Assembly: GCF_900250075.1 (NCBI RefSeq)
Contig: NZ_LT977072.1
Location: forward strand, 111,164 to 175,163
DNA: 64,000 nt
Reading direction: 5' to 3'
Source: Cupriavidus taiwanensis
GTDB lineage: Bacteria; Pseudomonadota; Gammaproteobacteria; Burkholderiales; Burkholderiaceae
This document shows positions 1-9,576 of the stretch, piece by piece (position 1 is the stretch's first letter; every line of letters starts with the position of its first letter). The notes below the pieces were generated by a model that saw only the letters and a program-made list of their open reading frames with translations, had not been told where the DNA came from and made no database searches. The position numbers were made by a program, and so were the translations under genes.

Positions 1-404
1 AAGTCTGGAGGATTAACCCAGCACGTTTGAGCGGGATCGTAGGTCCAACGAGATTCGTCAACCGATCCTGGGGACCTAGATATTTGATATGCGTGAATTA
101 GTGCAAGGCCTTCAGTGCAGTCGCCATAGGCCCTCTCGGCTTCGTGAGTGATTTGGGCTTCTGAAAGGTCACGTTGATAGATGTGTTCAAGGCATGCGGC
201 AACGCAGAACGATGTGCACGATCCCTGACTACCTTGATCCTCAACGGCCGTCATCTCTGATCGAATTGAAAAGCTCTGCGGCAGTGGTGGCATAGCAACA
301 AGCGGCCCAAGGGTTGCTTCGCCGATTCCTAACTTCTTGAATTCGGATTCTGTTGACTCCTTGAGAATAAGGTTGCGGGGCGGGAAATGATTAACCAAGG
401 CCAT
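1..404 (-). CDS. C1 (papain-like) family peptidase, N-terminal part
   Basis: Partial gene running off the left edge; about 134 residues are visible. The ATG follows a strong ribosome binding site (GGAGGAGG about 8 nt upstream), which fixes the start. Residues 55-66 read EDQGSQGSCTSF, matching the papain-family active-site signature (Q-G-x-x-G-S-C), so Gln57 would form the oxyanion hole and Cys63 would be the nucleophile. No signal peptide or long propeptide is visible before this motif, so it looks cytoplasmic and not a secreted zymogen. The catalytic His and Asn would lie outside the window. It follows a lipoprotein gene on the same strand by about 275 nt and may be co-transcribed with it. 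Substrate unknown. The family call is firm because of the motif. Confidence 0.8.
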   Translation of the reverse strand, partial: MALVNHFPPRNLILKESTESEFKKLGIGEATLGPLVAMPPLPQSFSIRSEMTAVEDQGSQGSCTSFCVAACLEHIYQRDLSEAQITHEAERAYGDCTEGLALIHAYQISRSPGSVDESRWTYDPAQTCWVNPPD

Positions 405-678
405 TTTTCTTTCCTCCTCCCAGATTGAATGCAGCGGCTGCGTGCTGCCGGGATCAGCGCGAAACCCAAAGTTTGAACGTTAAATTAGAGTCGAGGCGTG
501 CCGGTGAGAGTTAAATTGATTGAGCAGTAGTGCGATTATAAAAGCTACGTTTTATCCTCTTAAAATAACTGCCACGGCAATAAATTCTTCGTCGACGTTA
601 CCGTCCTTTACGGCCGCAAAATACTCCAACTTGCAATCATTTCAGAATTTCTGCAGAGAATTGGCTCGAACAATTGAT

Positions 679-1713
679 TCACGAACCGCCCTTATTGATC
701 GCGCCTTTGACTTTTTCGATTAGGTCCTTTGCAACATCGTCTTTATTTTTATCGAGCAAATCTGATGCATTCAGCAACAACCATGGGACGTTTCCCACTT
801 CAACTACATATATTGTCGAAATCATACGGTTTTGCCCCATGGGTTCTCGAACGCCAGGAGTTCCCGTAGTCCACGGTGGGAGTGGCACAGTTTTTGGTGT
901 AAAATCATCTTCGTATGTCTTGTATAAATACTTTGGCTTGCCTTCGGATTGGACTGTTCCGTTGGCATCAACTGATAATACTTCCGACACAAGTGATGTA
1001 TCGATTGCTGCGGGAGCCACCATCCCCCTGTGCGCGTCTCGGTAGGTTATATCGGTGGTTAGCTTAAGGCTTAGCGCAACCATTCCGTCGGACGTTTTAA
1101 CGGTCGTTCGCTGAACAAAAAGTCGTATCGGCCGAATCATAATTATTTCCGGCTGCGCCGGATCGTAGCTGGCAATCCCAATATAATCTAGCAGCAGTGT
1201 GTCAGCTACATTCCTGTCGTCAGTTTTGTTTTCCTGGCTCAATTTACCGACTCGAGAGACTCTAAAGCAAGTGACGGATGGATTTTTACCATTGCCAGAG
1301 AGATTTTTGTAAAAATCATCGGGTTCTGACGAGATAGGCGAATTCGTGGAATATCTCTTTATCTCTGATTTTAGCTCGTCGCTGATCCCGGTAAGTGTCC
1401 ATTGAATTAATTGGCCTATTCCCCATCCTATTAATGCAGCAGGTATCGCGGCGGCGCTCATCGCCTCATCAGGGGATTTTCCGCATCGCTCCGGTATTCT
1501 TTGTTTCTCGTCTTGCTCCCTCAAGTAATTGAAAGCTGGATCATCGCCAGTGGGAGAAGTTCGTTGTCGAACGACTGGATTTAGGATTTCCTTAGCTTCC
1601 TTTTGAGAGAAAAAGCGCATGCTTCCGATATCCGAAGTCGTGGTTGGTTGCGGAGATCCGCACGCCGCCAAGAGTCCGACAGGAATGAGGAGAATCGGGA
1701 TCGATTTGCGCAT
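679..1713 (-). CDS. Putative lipoprotein of unknown function
   Basis: About 344 residues starting with a short charged stretch, a hydrophobic core and the lipobox LLAAC, so export by Sec and lipidation at Cys18 are likely. I chose the ATG just inside an in-frame GTG because AGGAAA lies about 8 nt upstream. The mature protein has a Thr/Ser-rich start, a hydrophobic segment near residues 95-115 (ALIGWGIGQLIQW) that could be a membrane or glycine-zipper segment, and a mostly polar C-terminal half. I do not recognise a domain. It precedes a cysteine peptidase gene on the same strand, so the two could form a small envelope or effector operon. This pairing is inference only. Confidence 0.7.
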   Translation of the reverse strand: MRKSIPILLIPVGLLAACGSPQPTTTSDIGSMRFFSQKEAKEILNPVVRQRTSPTGDDPAFNYLREQDEKQRIPERCGKSPDEAMSAAAIPAALIGWGIGQLIQWTLTGISDELKSEIKRYSTNSPISSEPDDFYKNLSGNGKNPSVTCFRVSRVGKLSQENKTDDRNVADTLLLDYIGIASYDPAQPEIIMIRPIRLFVQRTTVKTSDGMVALSLKLTTDITYRDAHRGMVAPAAIDTSLVSEVLSVDANGTVQSEGKPKYLYKTYEDDFTPKTVPLPPWTTGTPGVREPMGQNRMISTIYVVEVGNVPWLLLNASDLLDKNKDDVAKDLIEKVKGAINKGGS

Positions 1714-1716
1714 CAC

Positions 1717-2027
1717 ATTTCCTATTGTTCTGTCTAAAGGCTAGGCCACTCTTGGAATGTCGATAACGATGAACACTCGCCTCACGCCAGATGGAGAGGC
1801 CGGGGCCGCGCAAGAAAATTTCTTTAAACATAGATGTAAGAAATTTTTCGCGCACTCATTCTAAAGTATGAGAGTTGTTAGATTTTTTTAATATCTCATG
1901 TAACAGTAAATGCAATTGACTTACCAAATGCGTCGATCGCTCTAGATCCTATGAATGAAGGCGGGTCGGTAACGCACGCAAAGCGATCCTAAAGTAAAGG
2001 TGCGACCCATTCACCTTGGAGCACGTC
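1717..2027. other. Intergenic region left of first IS110 element
   Basis: About 310 bases holding the presumed promoter of the minus-strand lipoprotein gene (an AT-rich block around 1815-1905) and the left part of the IS110-type element from about 1950 on. No reading frame with recognisable similarity was seen. Confidence 0.4.
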
Positions 2028-3224
2028 ATGCAACCGACCCGTATCAATCATTCTATGCCCATAGAAGATGTATTGGCAGTGGCCCTGGAACTTTCGAGCG
2101 GCGCCTGGAAAATCGCCCTGCACGACGGCAAACGAGAGAAGCCTGCGATCCAGACTGTAGCTGCAAAAGTTCCGGCACACCGCTTGGACGAAGCGATGCA
2201 AGCGATCGAGAAGATCAAAACGAAATGGGGACTTGGACCTGACGTGCGCACAGTCGTATTGTACGAGGCTGGTCAGGACGGCTTCTGGATCGAGCGGGCG
2301 CTTTCGAAGCTGGGATACGAAGTGGTGATCTGCGACGCGGCCAGCATCCCGGTGGAGCGGCACGCACGGCGGGCCAAGACCGACCGGCTCGACGCGATCA
2401 AGCTGGTGTTGTGCCTGCGCGCCTGGCTGCGCGGCGAACATGACCGCATGCACGTGATTCGCGTACCGGCCGTTGAAACCGAAGCGCAGCGCCACCTGGT
2501 ACGCGACCGGGGCGAACTTCAAAAGGAAGCGCTACAGCACCGTGACCGGATCCGCAAGCTGCTGCGAACAGTGGGTTGCTGGCAAGAGGTCGAAGGCGAT
2601 ATCGCAAAGCGGCTAACAAAGGGAGAAATCTCCTGCTACGACGGCGCGGCAATCCCTGCGCAGTTGCATGCGCGCCTGACCCGGGAGCGTCAGCGCCTAG
2701 CCTTAGTCCAGCAGCAGCTCGCTGCACTGGAAAAAGACCTGGTCAGGCAATTGCCAGAACCCGCACAAAAGCGCATTGCCGACCTGCAACGGCTCAAGGC
2801 AGTCGGCCAGGTCGGCGCGACACGACTGGTGCTCGAGCTGTTCTGGCGTAGCTTTGACAACCGCCGGCAGGTGGGCGCCTGTGTTGGCTTGACGCCGCAG
2901 CCGTACGACAGCGGCGAGAGCCGGGTTGACCAAGGGATCAGTAAGCAGGGCAACCGGCGCGTGCGTTCTCTGCTTATTGAAATGGCGTGGCTCTGGTTAC
3001 GCTATCAGCCCGGCAGCGCCATGACGCAATGGTACGTGCAGCGCACCCAAGGAAATAGCCAGAACAAGCGGGGCAAACGCATCGCCATCGTCGCGGTGGC
3101 GCGACGGCTGGTCATCGCTCTGTGGCGATATCTAACGCATGGAATCCTGCCCCAGGGAGCGCTACTGAAAAACAGCAAGACCACAGGATTCAAACGTTCA
3201 GCCGGCGAGGAGGCAGCAGTTTGA
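2028..3224 (+). CDS. IS110-family transposase (copy 1)
   Basis: About 398 residues. The N-terminal half fits the DEDD catalytic domain of IS110 transposases and the C-terminal half fits Transposase_20, including the helix-hairpin region LKAVGQVGATRLV near residue 252 and the closing block with SKQGNRRVRSLLIEMAW. The ATG is preceded by TTGGAG; a TTG 12 nt further up is in frame but less likely. IS110 enzymes move circular intermediates guided by an element-encoded bridge RNA from the non-coding end of the element, so a short ncRNA is expected next to this gene, but I cannot delimit it. The gene appears full-length. It differs clearly from the two other IS110 genes that follow, so the three are separate insertions and not a tandem duplication. 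Confidence 0.85.
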   Translation: MQPTRINHSMPIEDVLAVALELSSGAWKIALHDGKREKPAIQTVAAKVPAHRLDEAMQAIEKIKTKWGLGPDVRTVVLYEAGQDGFWIERALSKLGYEVVICDAASIPVERHARRAKTDRLDAIKLVLCLRAWLRGEHDRMHVIRVPAVETEAQRHLVRDRGELQKEALQHRDRIRKLLRTVGCWQEVEGDIAKRLTKGEISCYDGAAIPAQLHARLTRERQRLALVQQQLAALEKDLVRQLPEPAQKRIADLQRLKAVGQVGATRLVLELFWRSFDNRRQVGACVGLTPQPYDSGESRVDQGISKQGNRRVRSLLIEMAWLWLRYQPGSAMTQWYVQRTQGNSQNKRGKRIAIVAVARRLVIALWRYLTHGILPQGALLKNSKTTGFKRSAGEEAAV

Positions 3225-3927
3225 AGGAATGGCGGCAACGCTCGCATTAGCCGTTGCTGTCCGTCGTATCGCAAGTCAGTTCGAAGTAGACAAGCCCGTG
3301 CGGCCTGCTGGTTGCAAACGCAACCGACACTACTAGATGGGGCTTGTCGCATCAAGGTCGCCTAAAGCGCAACGCGCATACAGGATTGGGCTGGGCAAAT
3401 ACCAGCGGATAGAAGTTGGTGGGACGTCGAAGTCTCACGTAAAGATGACCGGGAACTTTGAGACTGGTGAGCAACAGCGACAGACGCGCTGTGGTAAGCG
3501 CGAGCTTGATTAAGGAAGTTGGATCAATTTGCGGAAATTCTTGCCTTGCCTTCTGACTCATCATAGAAGCAGGCCGCTGAAATACCTCAAGCGGACGTCA
3601 GCGCGACGACTAACTAAAGGGTTGATTTGAGGACCCACCATCCAACCCTACTTTCATGCGCGGCGCAGACACCTTCACCGAAAGTTTGTTCACTATGCGG
3701 AGGCCCGATGAATTTCGTGCCGAAGTCCCACCCGCTGCGCTCAATCCGCATCATGGCCAACCATGCGCTGGTGAAGACGGACCGGTTGTTTGCGAGACCA
3801 CGCCAAAACGGGGTCATCGAATGGAAGGGACTTCCCCGTCCCGAGGTTGCGGCGGAAGCCGCCAGTTGGCACCGACGTGCCATGATCGCGTGTTGAAGCT
3901 GCATCACAACCAACGAAGGGGAAGTCC
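3225..3927. other. Non-coding flanks between IS110 copies 1 and 2
   Basis: Around 700 bases that probably combine the 3' flank of IS110 copy 1 (to about 3370) and the 5' flank of copy 2 (from about 3610). A minus-strand open frame at 3352-3564 has no recognisable similarity and was not called. In IS110 elements these non-coding ends carry the bridge RNA. Confidence 0.4.
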
Positions 3928-4950
3928 ATGGCTATCGTTACCGTTGGAATTGATCTCGCCAAGAACGTATTCGCCATTCATGGCGTCGACGAGGCCGGCA
4001 AGGCCATGCTGGTCAAGCCGAAGGTCGCACGCGATCAGCTGGTGCCGCTGATTGCGCAGTTGCCGCCTTGCCTAATCGGCATGGAAGCTTGCTCCGGCGC
4101 GCATTACTGGGCGCGGCTGTTTCGCCAGCACGGACACACGGTCAAGCTGATGTCGCCGAGACTGGTGGCGCCTTACCGGATGTCCGGCAAACGCGGCAAG
4201 AATGACGCAGCCGACGCGATGGCCATCTGCGAGGCGGTGACGCGGCCGAGCATGCGCTTTGTGCCGGTCAAGGACGAGCACCAGCAGGCAACCCTGAGCT
4301 TGCATCGAACCCGACAGGGATTTGTAGAAGAGCGGACAGCTACTTACAACCGCCTGCGGGGGTTGCTAGCCGAATTCGGTGTGGTATTGCCGCAGAAGCC
4401 GGAGCGACTGCGCAAGGAGATCGGCCCCCATCTGGAAGCCTTGCCCGGCTGGGCGAGTCGATGCATCCAGGACCTGCTGAACCATGCGGGCAGGCTGGAA
4501 GAGATGCTGGACGAGTATGATCAAGCTATCAGCGAGATTGCCCGTGAAGACGAACGCAGCAAGCGCCTGATGCAGCTGCGCGGGGTCGGGCCGACTACGG
4601 CTAGTGCCTTGGCGGCAAGCATCGGGGCGGGACACGACTTCAGAAACGGCCGCCAATTGGCGGCTTGGATAGGGTTGACGCCGGGACAGCACAGCAGCGG
4701 TGGCAAACAGCGCTTGGGCAGCATCACCAGAGCCGGAGACGCTTACTTGCGTACGCTGCTGGTACTCGGAGCTCGCGCGGTCATGGCAAATCTGGGCGAC
4801 AAGCAGGATCGATATAGCCGCTGGGTCAGAGACCTGATAAAACGCCGCGGTTACTGGCGAGCAGCCGTCGCCATTGCAGCTAAGAACGCGAGAATGGCGT
4901 GGGCCATGCTGAAAATGGCGATGCCTTCAAACATGCGTAAGCGCAGATAA
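3928..4950 (+). CDS. IS110-family transposase (copy 2, IS1111-like)
   Basis: 340 residues, full-length for the family. It opens with the DEDD-domain block VGIDLAKNVFAIHGVD; the conserved EACSGAHYWAR follows near residue 54, then KNDAADAMAICEAV near residue 90. The C-terminal Transposase_20 domain contains LRGVGPTTASALAASIG and the GLTPGQHSSGGKQRLG block. The start ATG follows an AAGGGG ribosome binding site. It encodes the cut-and-paste enzyme of an IS1111/IS110 element. No frameshift or stop is visible, so it may still be active. Confidence 0.87.
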   Translation: MAIVTVGIDLAKNVFAIHGVDEAGKAMLVKPKVARDQLVPLIAQLPPCLIGMEACSGAHYWARLFRQHGHTVKLMSPRLVAPYRMSGKRGKNDAADAMAICEAVTRPSMRFVPVKDEHQQATLSLHRTRQGFVEERTATYNRLRGLLAEFGVVLPQKPERLRKEIGPHLEALPGWASRCIQDLLNHAGRLEEMLDEYDQAISEIAREDERSKRLMQLRGVGPTTASALAASIGAGHDFRNGRQLAAWIGLTPGQHSSGGKQRLGSITRAGDAYLRTLLVLGARAVMANLGDKQDRYSRWVRDLIKRRGYWRAAVAIAAKNARMAWAMLKMAMPSNMRKRR

Positions 4951-5454
4951 CTCGATCAACCAGCTTTCAAAGAGCTACAGCGGAACTCACGAACACTTGC
5001 ACTGCCAGCGTTGATGTGAAGCGGGTTGGACCCGCGCGAGGCATACCTGGGAAAGTCAGGGGACACCAAGCCCGATAATCGAACGAGGCCCTCGCGCGCG
5101 TCTTACATCAGGGTCCGGGCCAGCGGCCCACTATGACCGTTTGTAGTACTGCAGTCCTTCACCTCCTCACACACGCTTAGCAGGCAAATTCCGCATGCAA
5201 AGGAATCTTATTGACGCCTTGCGCCAACGGGGAAGCCCTTGTAGTACTTTCCGTGAAAAAAATGGCGGTAGCGGACCGTAGACCCGCCTGTAGCAAGGCT
5301 TTCCGGCGCAATAAATCTCGCGCCGTCGGACAATTTGTATGTTCTTGATAGATAAGCCCTTGTCTGTACATACCGCCAGAAAATACTGAGATGGACCCGA
5401 CGCCTCCCTTCGGTGGACACTGTCGACCTCAACCTGACACGTGGGGGTTTCATC
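4951..5454. other. Inter-element region with a short repeat shared with the 27 kb region
   Basis: About 500 bases without a gene. At 5241-5308 there is a stretch (core AATGGCGGT followed by CCGCCTGTAGCAAGGCTTT) that closely resembles part of a small inverted-repeat element at 27241-27410. Otherwise nothing recognisable; part is presumably IS110 flank. Confidence 0.4.
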
Positions 5455-6476
5455 ATGGAAATCGATATCCTTGGCATCGATCTCGCCAAACGAGTGTTCC
5501 AGCTGCACGGCGCTGACCACCGCGGACGGGCCGTACATCGAGCGAAGGTCTCCCGTGGTTCGCTCCTGGAAGCAGTTCGCACGCTGAAGCCGAGGGTGGT
5601 CGTTATGGAAGCTTGCAGCACCGCTCACCACTGGGCACGACGCCTCCAGTCGCTCGGCATTGAAGTCCGACTGATCAGTCCACAGTATGTCTCGCCGTCA
5701 AGACGAACAAGAACGACCGCAACGATGCGGAAGCGATCGTCGAGGCCGCCAGCCGGCCCGCCATGCGCTTCGTTACAGTCAAGTCGGTCGAGCAACAGGA
5801 CATCCAGGCCGCACACCGCATGCGCGCAATTCTACTCCGCCACCGTACCGCCATGATCAACCAGATGCGAGGCCTGCTCGGCGAGCGGGGACTCACGATT
5901 TCGCGTTCACCCGAGGCGTTCAAGCGGGCCATCCCGGAACTGCTCAGCAAGAGCGCCGACGAACTGACGTCGTTCTGCCAGGCGCTGCTGACTGAAATGC
6001 TGCAGCACCTGCAGGCGATCGAAGCGCGCGTCCATCTGATCGAAGCATCGATCCAGTCGTTCATGAGGCGATCCGCGCTGTGCAAGAAGATCGCGGAAGT
6101 GCCGGGTATTGGTCCGATTACTGCCACTGCCATGGTCGCGGCTGTCGGCGACGCGAAGCAATTCAGGAACGGCCGACATCTAGCGGCTTGGCTTGGACTC
6201 GTGCCACGCCAGTATTCCTCGGGAGGGAAGCCTCGTCTGCAAGGCATCAGCCGGCGCGGTGACACCTACCTGCGGACACTGCTCATCCACGGCGCCCGGG
6301 CGGTCTTGCGCTACGCAACCAGAAAAGCCGATCCGCAAAGTGTCTGGCTGCAGCAACTGATTGCGCGGCGGGGGCACAACTGCGCGGCGGTCGCGCTGGC
6401 CAACAAGAACGCGCGCGTAATCCAGGCGCTGCTCAGCAGCGACTCGACCTATTTGATGCGAAGCGCGGCAGCATAA
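5455..6476 (+). pseudogene. IS110-family transposase (copy 3), frameshifted
   Basis: The first 79 codons (GIDLAKRVFQLHGAD, EACSTAHHWARRL) and the remaining 260 codons (from about 5696, KTNKNDRNDAEAIVEA onward) are in different frames. Comparison with the family suggests loss of four bases at about 5695, where the codons for Phe-Val should lie in front of the Lys-Thr-Asn-Lys motif. The rest of the gene, including LCKKIAEVPGIGPITATAM and the GGKPRLQGISRRGD block, is intact up to the stop. Without the frameshift it would be a normal 340-residue IS1111-type transposase. It is called a pseudogene; a sequencing error at one spot is the alternative. Confidence 0.8.
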
Positions 6477-6777
6477 TCCGAGAAGATTGCTTGCAAGGAG
6501 GGAGATACCCACGCAGGTTTGCGAAGCTTCTCAAAGCGATGACGAAATTGGTTGAACCAGCATCCTGAAGCCTGTTTTCCGTGCCGGCTGCCACGTTTGG
6601 CGAGCCGTGAAAATGCTAAGGATAGGATGCGCGGATCTCATCGAGGCTGCGGGCGTGCTTCGGCAAGCGCCCATATCAAGCAAGCCGGATACATGCATGC
6701 AGACCGTTTCGAACATCACGAACAAGAAGCTTGCAAAAGGCGTCGGGTCCATACATGCACGGATAGTACGAGGACCC
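6477..6777. other. Junction between IS110 copy 3 and the defence island
   Basis: About 300 bases with no supportable gene. It holds the 3' flank of the IS110 element and the downstream flank of the broken minus-strand gene that ends at 6778. Confidence 0.35.
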
Positions 6778-8804
6778 CTAGATAGGCGCCGCCAGCCGTA
6801 CTCCACGGAATGACTCGCTTTGCTGCAAAGCAGCGCTGCGGCGGTCCCCTAGATCGACGAGTGCGTCGAGCACCTGAAGCAGCTTTCGCGCCAATGCCGT
6901 CGGCAGAGCCGAGAGGATGTTGCCGGTCCGCATGCGCCTGCACTAGGGCCGCAATGGTCGCCAGGATGGCAGTACCCTTCCAGGCCGAGGGAAGACGGTT
7001 GTCGACGATCTGCGCCAAGACTTGGTCGGCAAATGTGTCAGCCGAGTAGGCGCTGCCGGCACGCTCACACAGGGCGAGATATTGACTGGCCACGTAAGGA
7101 TTCCAACCTGCCTGGCGAACCATGCGGTCCACTAGCGGCATCACTTGCATCAGGTGATCCCAACGGCCATTGGCGAAGCGCGCGGACGCCGGCGCTCGCT
7201 CCACGCTCACGAACAGCAGCGACTTTACCAACCGGGGAAGGTCGAAGCCGCCGAGCCGACCATCGCTGTAGCGCGATCGCCTCAGGTCGCGATGCTCCAA
7301 GGTTCGTGCAAGCACGGCCTGCAAGAGCTGCAGGGTGCCGTCCTGAATCAACGGGGCATCCAGCACGTCAGCGCAGACTACCGTTTCGGCGAATGGCGCC
7401 AGCACCTGCATCGCGAGCTCATCCGGCTGCTCCAGCAATGGCCGCAACAACCGGTCGTGCATCTCTGTCGCGGATACGTGCGGCGCGACGAGGGCCAAGG
7501 ACTGCCCGAGCTGGTGCTGCCACTCGAACAGATTCGCATTACCGCGCTCTCGTCCTTGGCGCCGGTCGGTTCGCCAGGATGGATTGAGCGTGTCAAGCGT
7601 CCATGCCACGAGCGCCTCCAGCGCGTCGAGATACAGGGCGCGCGCTTCGGGGTTCATCAAGATGGCGGCCACAGGCACCAGCTCCAGGACCTTCGCGGCG
7701 TACTGGCTGTGCCACAATGCCTCCGAGTGCTCCCACCCCTCGCCGTCGGTCGCATTGCGGTGTCGCCGTGCACCCGGTGACGTGCGAACCCAGGAAGGAA
7801 ACGGCTGCACCCAAGGTGTCAATGCGCCCACCGCCTGATACTCGCGCAAAGACTCGGCCATCGCCGCATTGCGACGGGACTCTGCCGCCTCCCTTCGCGC
7901 CTCAGGCGTCGGTAGGTAGGGGCTCCGCGGCAAGAGCTGTGCCAGCCGCAGGCCGAGGTTCAGTCCCGACCAAGCAAAACGCAGGTCGCGCTCCCAGCAC
8001 GAAGCTACTGCCGAAAGCGCAACCAGCGACACGGCTTCAAGCGGGTGGGCCACTAGCCGATATAGCGCTTCGCCGTCCAACGGTTGTCGATGACCAGTCC
8101 GAATTCGCGCAGCGAGCGCGTGCGCGACAAAGATTTGCGGGTGCCAGGGAATCACGGACCCCCGGGATATGTCCTCGGAGACTTCGTCTGCCGCTGTGCG
8201 ATAGCGATCGATCATCGCCGCCGCCCATTGTGAGTGCGTCGCGACGTCGGAATAACAGATGATGGCCGCGGCGGTACAGCGATGGCGCCATCGGTGTACC
8301 CACCGTCCGGCATCAGCGACTGCAACTCTCCGGCAGCCTGCGCTGCCGACAGTTCCGCGGCGCGACCAAACGCTTCGTCGTGCGCGAATCCCGGTGCCCA
8401 CTGCCCCGAGGAAAAGCACTTCTCTACCCAAAGCCACAGCTCCACTTCGCGGGAGATCTGCGCATGACGCTGCCGCGCAGCCTGGACCTCGGGAGCGTCG
8501 TGTCGGGCGCTGTTCACCGAGACTTGGACGACGTCATCGCGTCCGGGCAACGGGCTCGCCGAGTAGTTCTCGACACGACCAAACTCGGACCACAGCTCGG
8601 CGGTATGGCGAAGCTCCGCCACATGTTCCGCGTCATTTGCATCGTCCTGGTAACGCTTGTTCTCAGCTCTGAGGCGCGATAGCTCCATCTGCTCCGGCGT
8701 CACCGCCTTCGCCCCGGCACCGCCCAGCTTTTAGCCGTGAGCCGGCCGTCCTAGTCCTGGAAGGACGCCAGGCCCGCGCGCAGGTTCAGCTCGTTGTCGT
8801 GCAT
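6778..8804 (-). pseudogene. Helical-repeat protein, fourth gene of the CD-NTase locus, broken
   Basis: The gene begins with a good start (ATG after AAGGAAATT at 8804, MHDNELNLRAGLASFQD) but is interrupted by a roughly 110-base insertion of IS3 orfA sequence at 8651-8753. It resumes in frame with DANDAEHVAELRH, shifts frame near 8270 and again near 6930, and ends at the TAG at 6778-6780 (tail RSAALQQSESFRGVRLAAPI). The reconstructed product is about 635 residues, alanine/leucine-rich and helical. It resembles the long C-terminal repeat regions of STAND-type NTPases, but no P-loop was found, so this is only a shape argument. It lies 46 nt downstream of the DUF6602 gene and was probably the last gene of that operon. 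The lesions are several and independent, so it is most likely non-functional. Confidence 0.6.
8651..8753 (-). mobile_element. IS3-family orfA fragment inserted in the fourth gene
   Basis: About 103 bases encoding KLGGAGAKAVTPEQMELSRL, which matches the C-terminal half of IS3-type OrfA (compare KLAGAGPKPVSPEQMELARL of the IS3 remnant near 54.4 kb). It is bounded by a 7-base direct repeat, GTCCTGG, at 8644-8650 and 8754-8760. Removing one repeat plus the insert rejoins the host reading frame exactly. Confidence 0.65.
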
Positions 8805-8850
8805 GGAATTTCCTTCGTCCAAATCGATCGCTGCGCTTCCTGAACGAAAT

Positions 8851-9576
8851 TCAGAGATGCTCCATGTATGCACGGAAGTCGACCGGCGCCACGGTGCCGA
8901 CTCGCTGCAGCCGCAACAGCAGCGCAAACAGGAAGAAAGCCAGGGCCGTCTCGGCACCGCGGCAATCGATGGTGTCACCTTCACGGTGAAAGGCGCCGGC
9001 GCTCGCCACGCAGCCGAGCTCAAGCGCGTGCGCATCGGTCAGCGCGGTCATCGTGGTCTGGAACGGTTCGCCAAACGCTGGGGTCCACGCCGCGTGGGTA
9101 CATAGCAGACCCGCCAGAATGGGAATCGGCGGCTTCGCCGGTGTCTCGCCACGGATATCGACGGTGGTGGCGCTGGTACGGTAGAGGCCGCGTACCGAAG
9201 CCGCCTTGGCTCCGGCGTACTCCAAGTGCGACTTGTCCAGGGTCTGCTTCACCTCGAATACCGCGTACACCGCCTCGGCCGGCACGTACCGGAACGCCTC
9301 GTGCTGCATCACTAGGTGGCTGTACTGCCGATCGTAAATGACGACGTCGATCGAGTCGCTACATTGGCCGCGGCTGTCGATCACCGTCGCCTTGTCGACG
9401 CGGTACCGCTCCGGCAGATGCTGCCGGAGCATGGCAAGCCAGTTCGCTTCGACCATGCCGCCTTTGTCACCAGGGTGCCGGACGGTCGCGCGGGCAAGCT
9501 CCAGCTCCCCCGCCAGCTTGCCTTGCAGGCCCGCGAACAGTTGCTTCAGGTCTACCGCATTGGCCATGGCAATCAC
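8851..9576 (-). CDS. DUF6602 protein, restriction-endonuclease-like
   Basis: 241 residues from a GTG that overlaps the stop of the preceding nucleotidyltransferase gene (GTGA, 4 nt), implying translational coupling; an ATG three codons in is the alternative start. The order of conserved elements fits DUF6602: an N-terminal helical part, HLPERYRVDKATVID near residue 53, then SIDVVIYD (Asp77) and VYAVFEVKQTL (Glu108, Lys110). The Asp...Glu-x-Lys spacing is that of PD-(D/E)XK nucleases, so DNA cleavage is a reasonable guess and this may be the effector of the locus. Codon use and GC resemble its neighbours. Family assignment good, nuclease activity inferred. Confidence 0.75.
   Translation of the reverse strand: MIAMANAVDLKQLFAGLQGKLAGELELARATVRHPGDKGGMVEANWLAMLRQHLPERYRVDKATVIDSRGQCSDSIDVVIYDRQYSHLVMQHEAFRYVPAEAVYAVFEVKQTLDKSHLEYAGAKAASVRGLYRTSATTVDIRGETPAKPPIPILAGLLCTHAAWTPAFGEPFQTTMTALTDAHALELGCVASAGAFHREGDTIDCRGAETALAFFLFALLLRLQRVGTVAPVDFRAYMEHL

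Noticed and set aside
3352..3564. 70-codon minus-strand frame between IS110 copies
   Set aside because: No similarity, no ribosome binding site, lies in IS flank.
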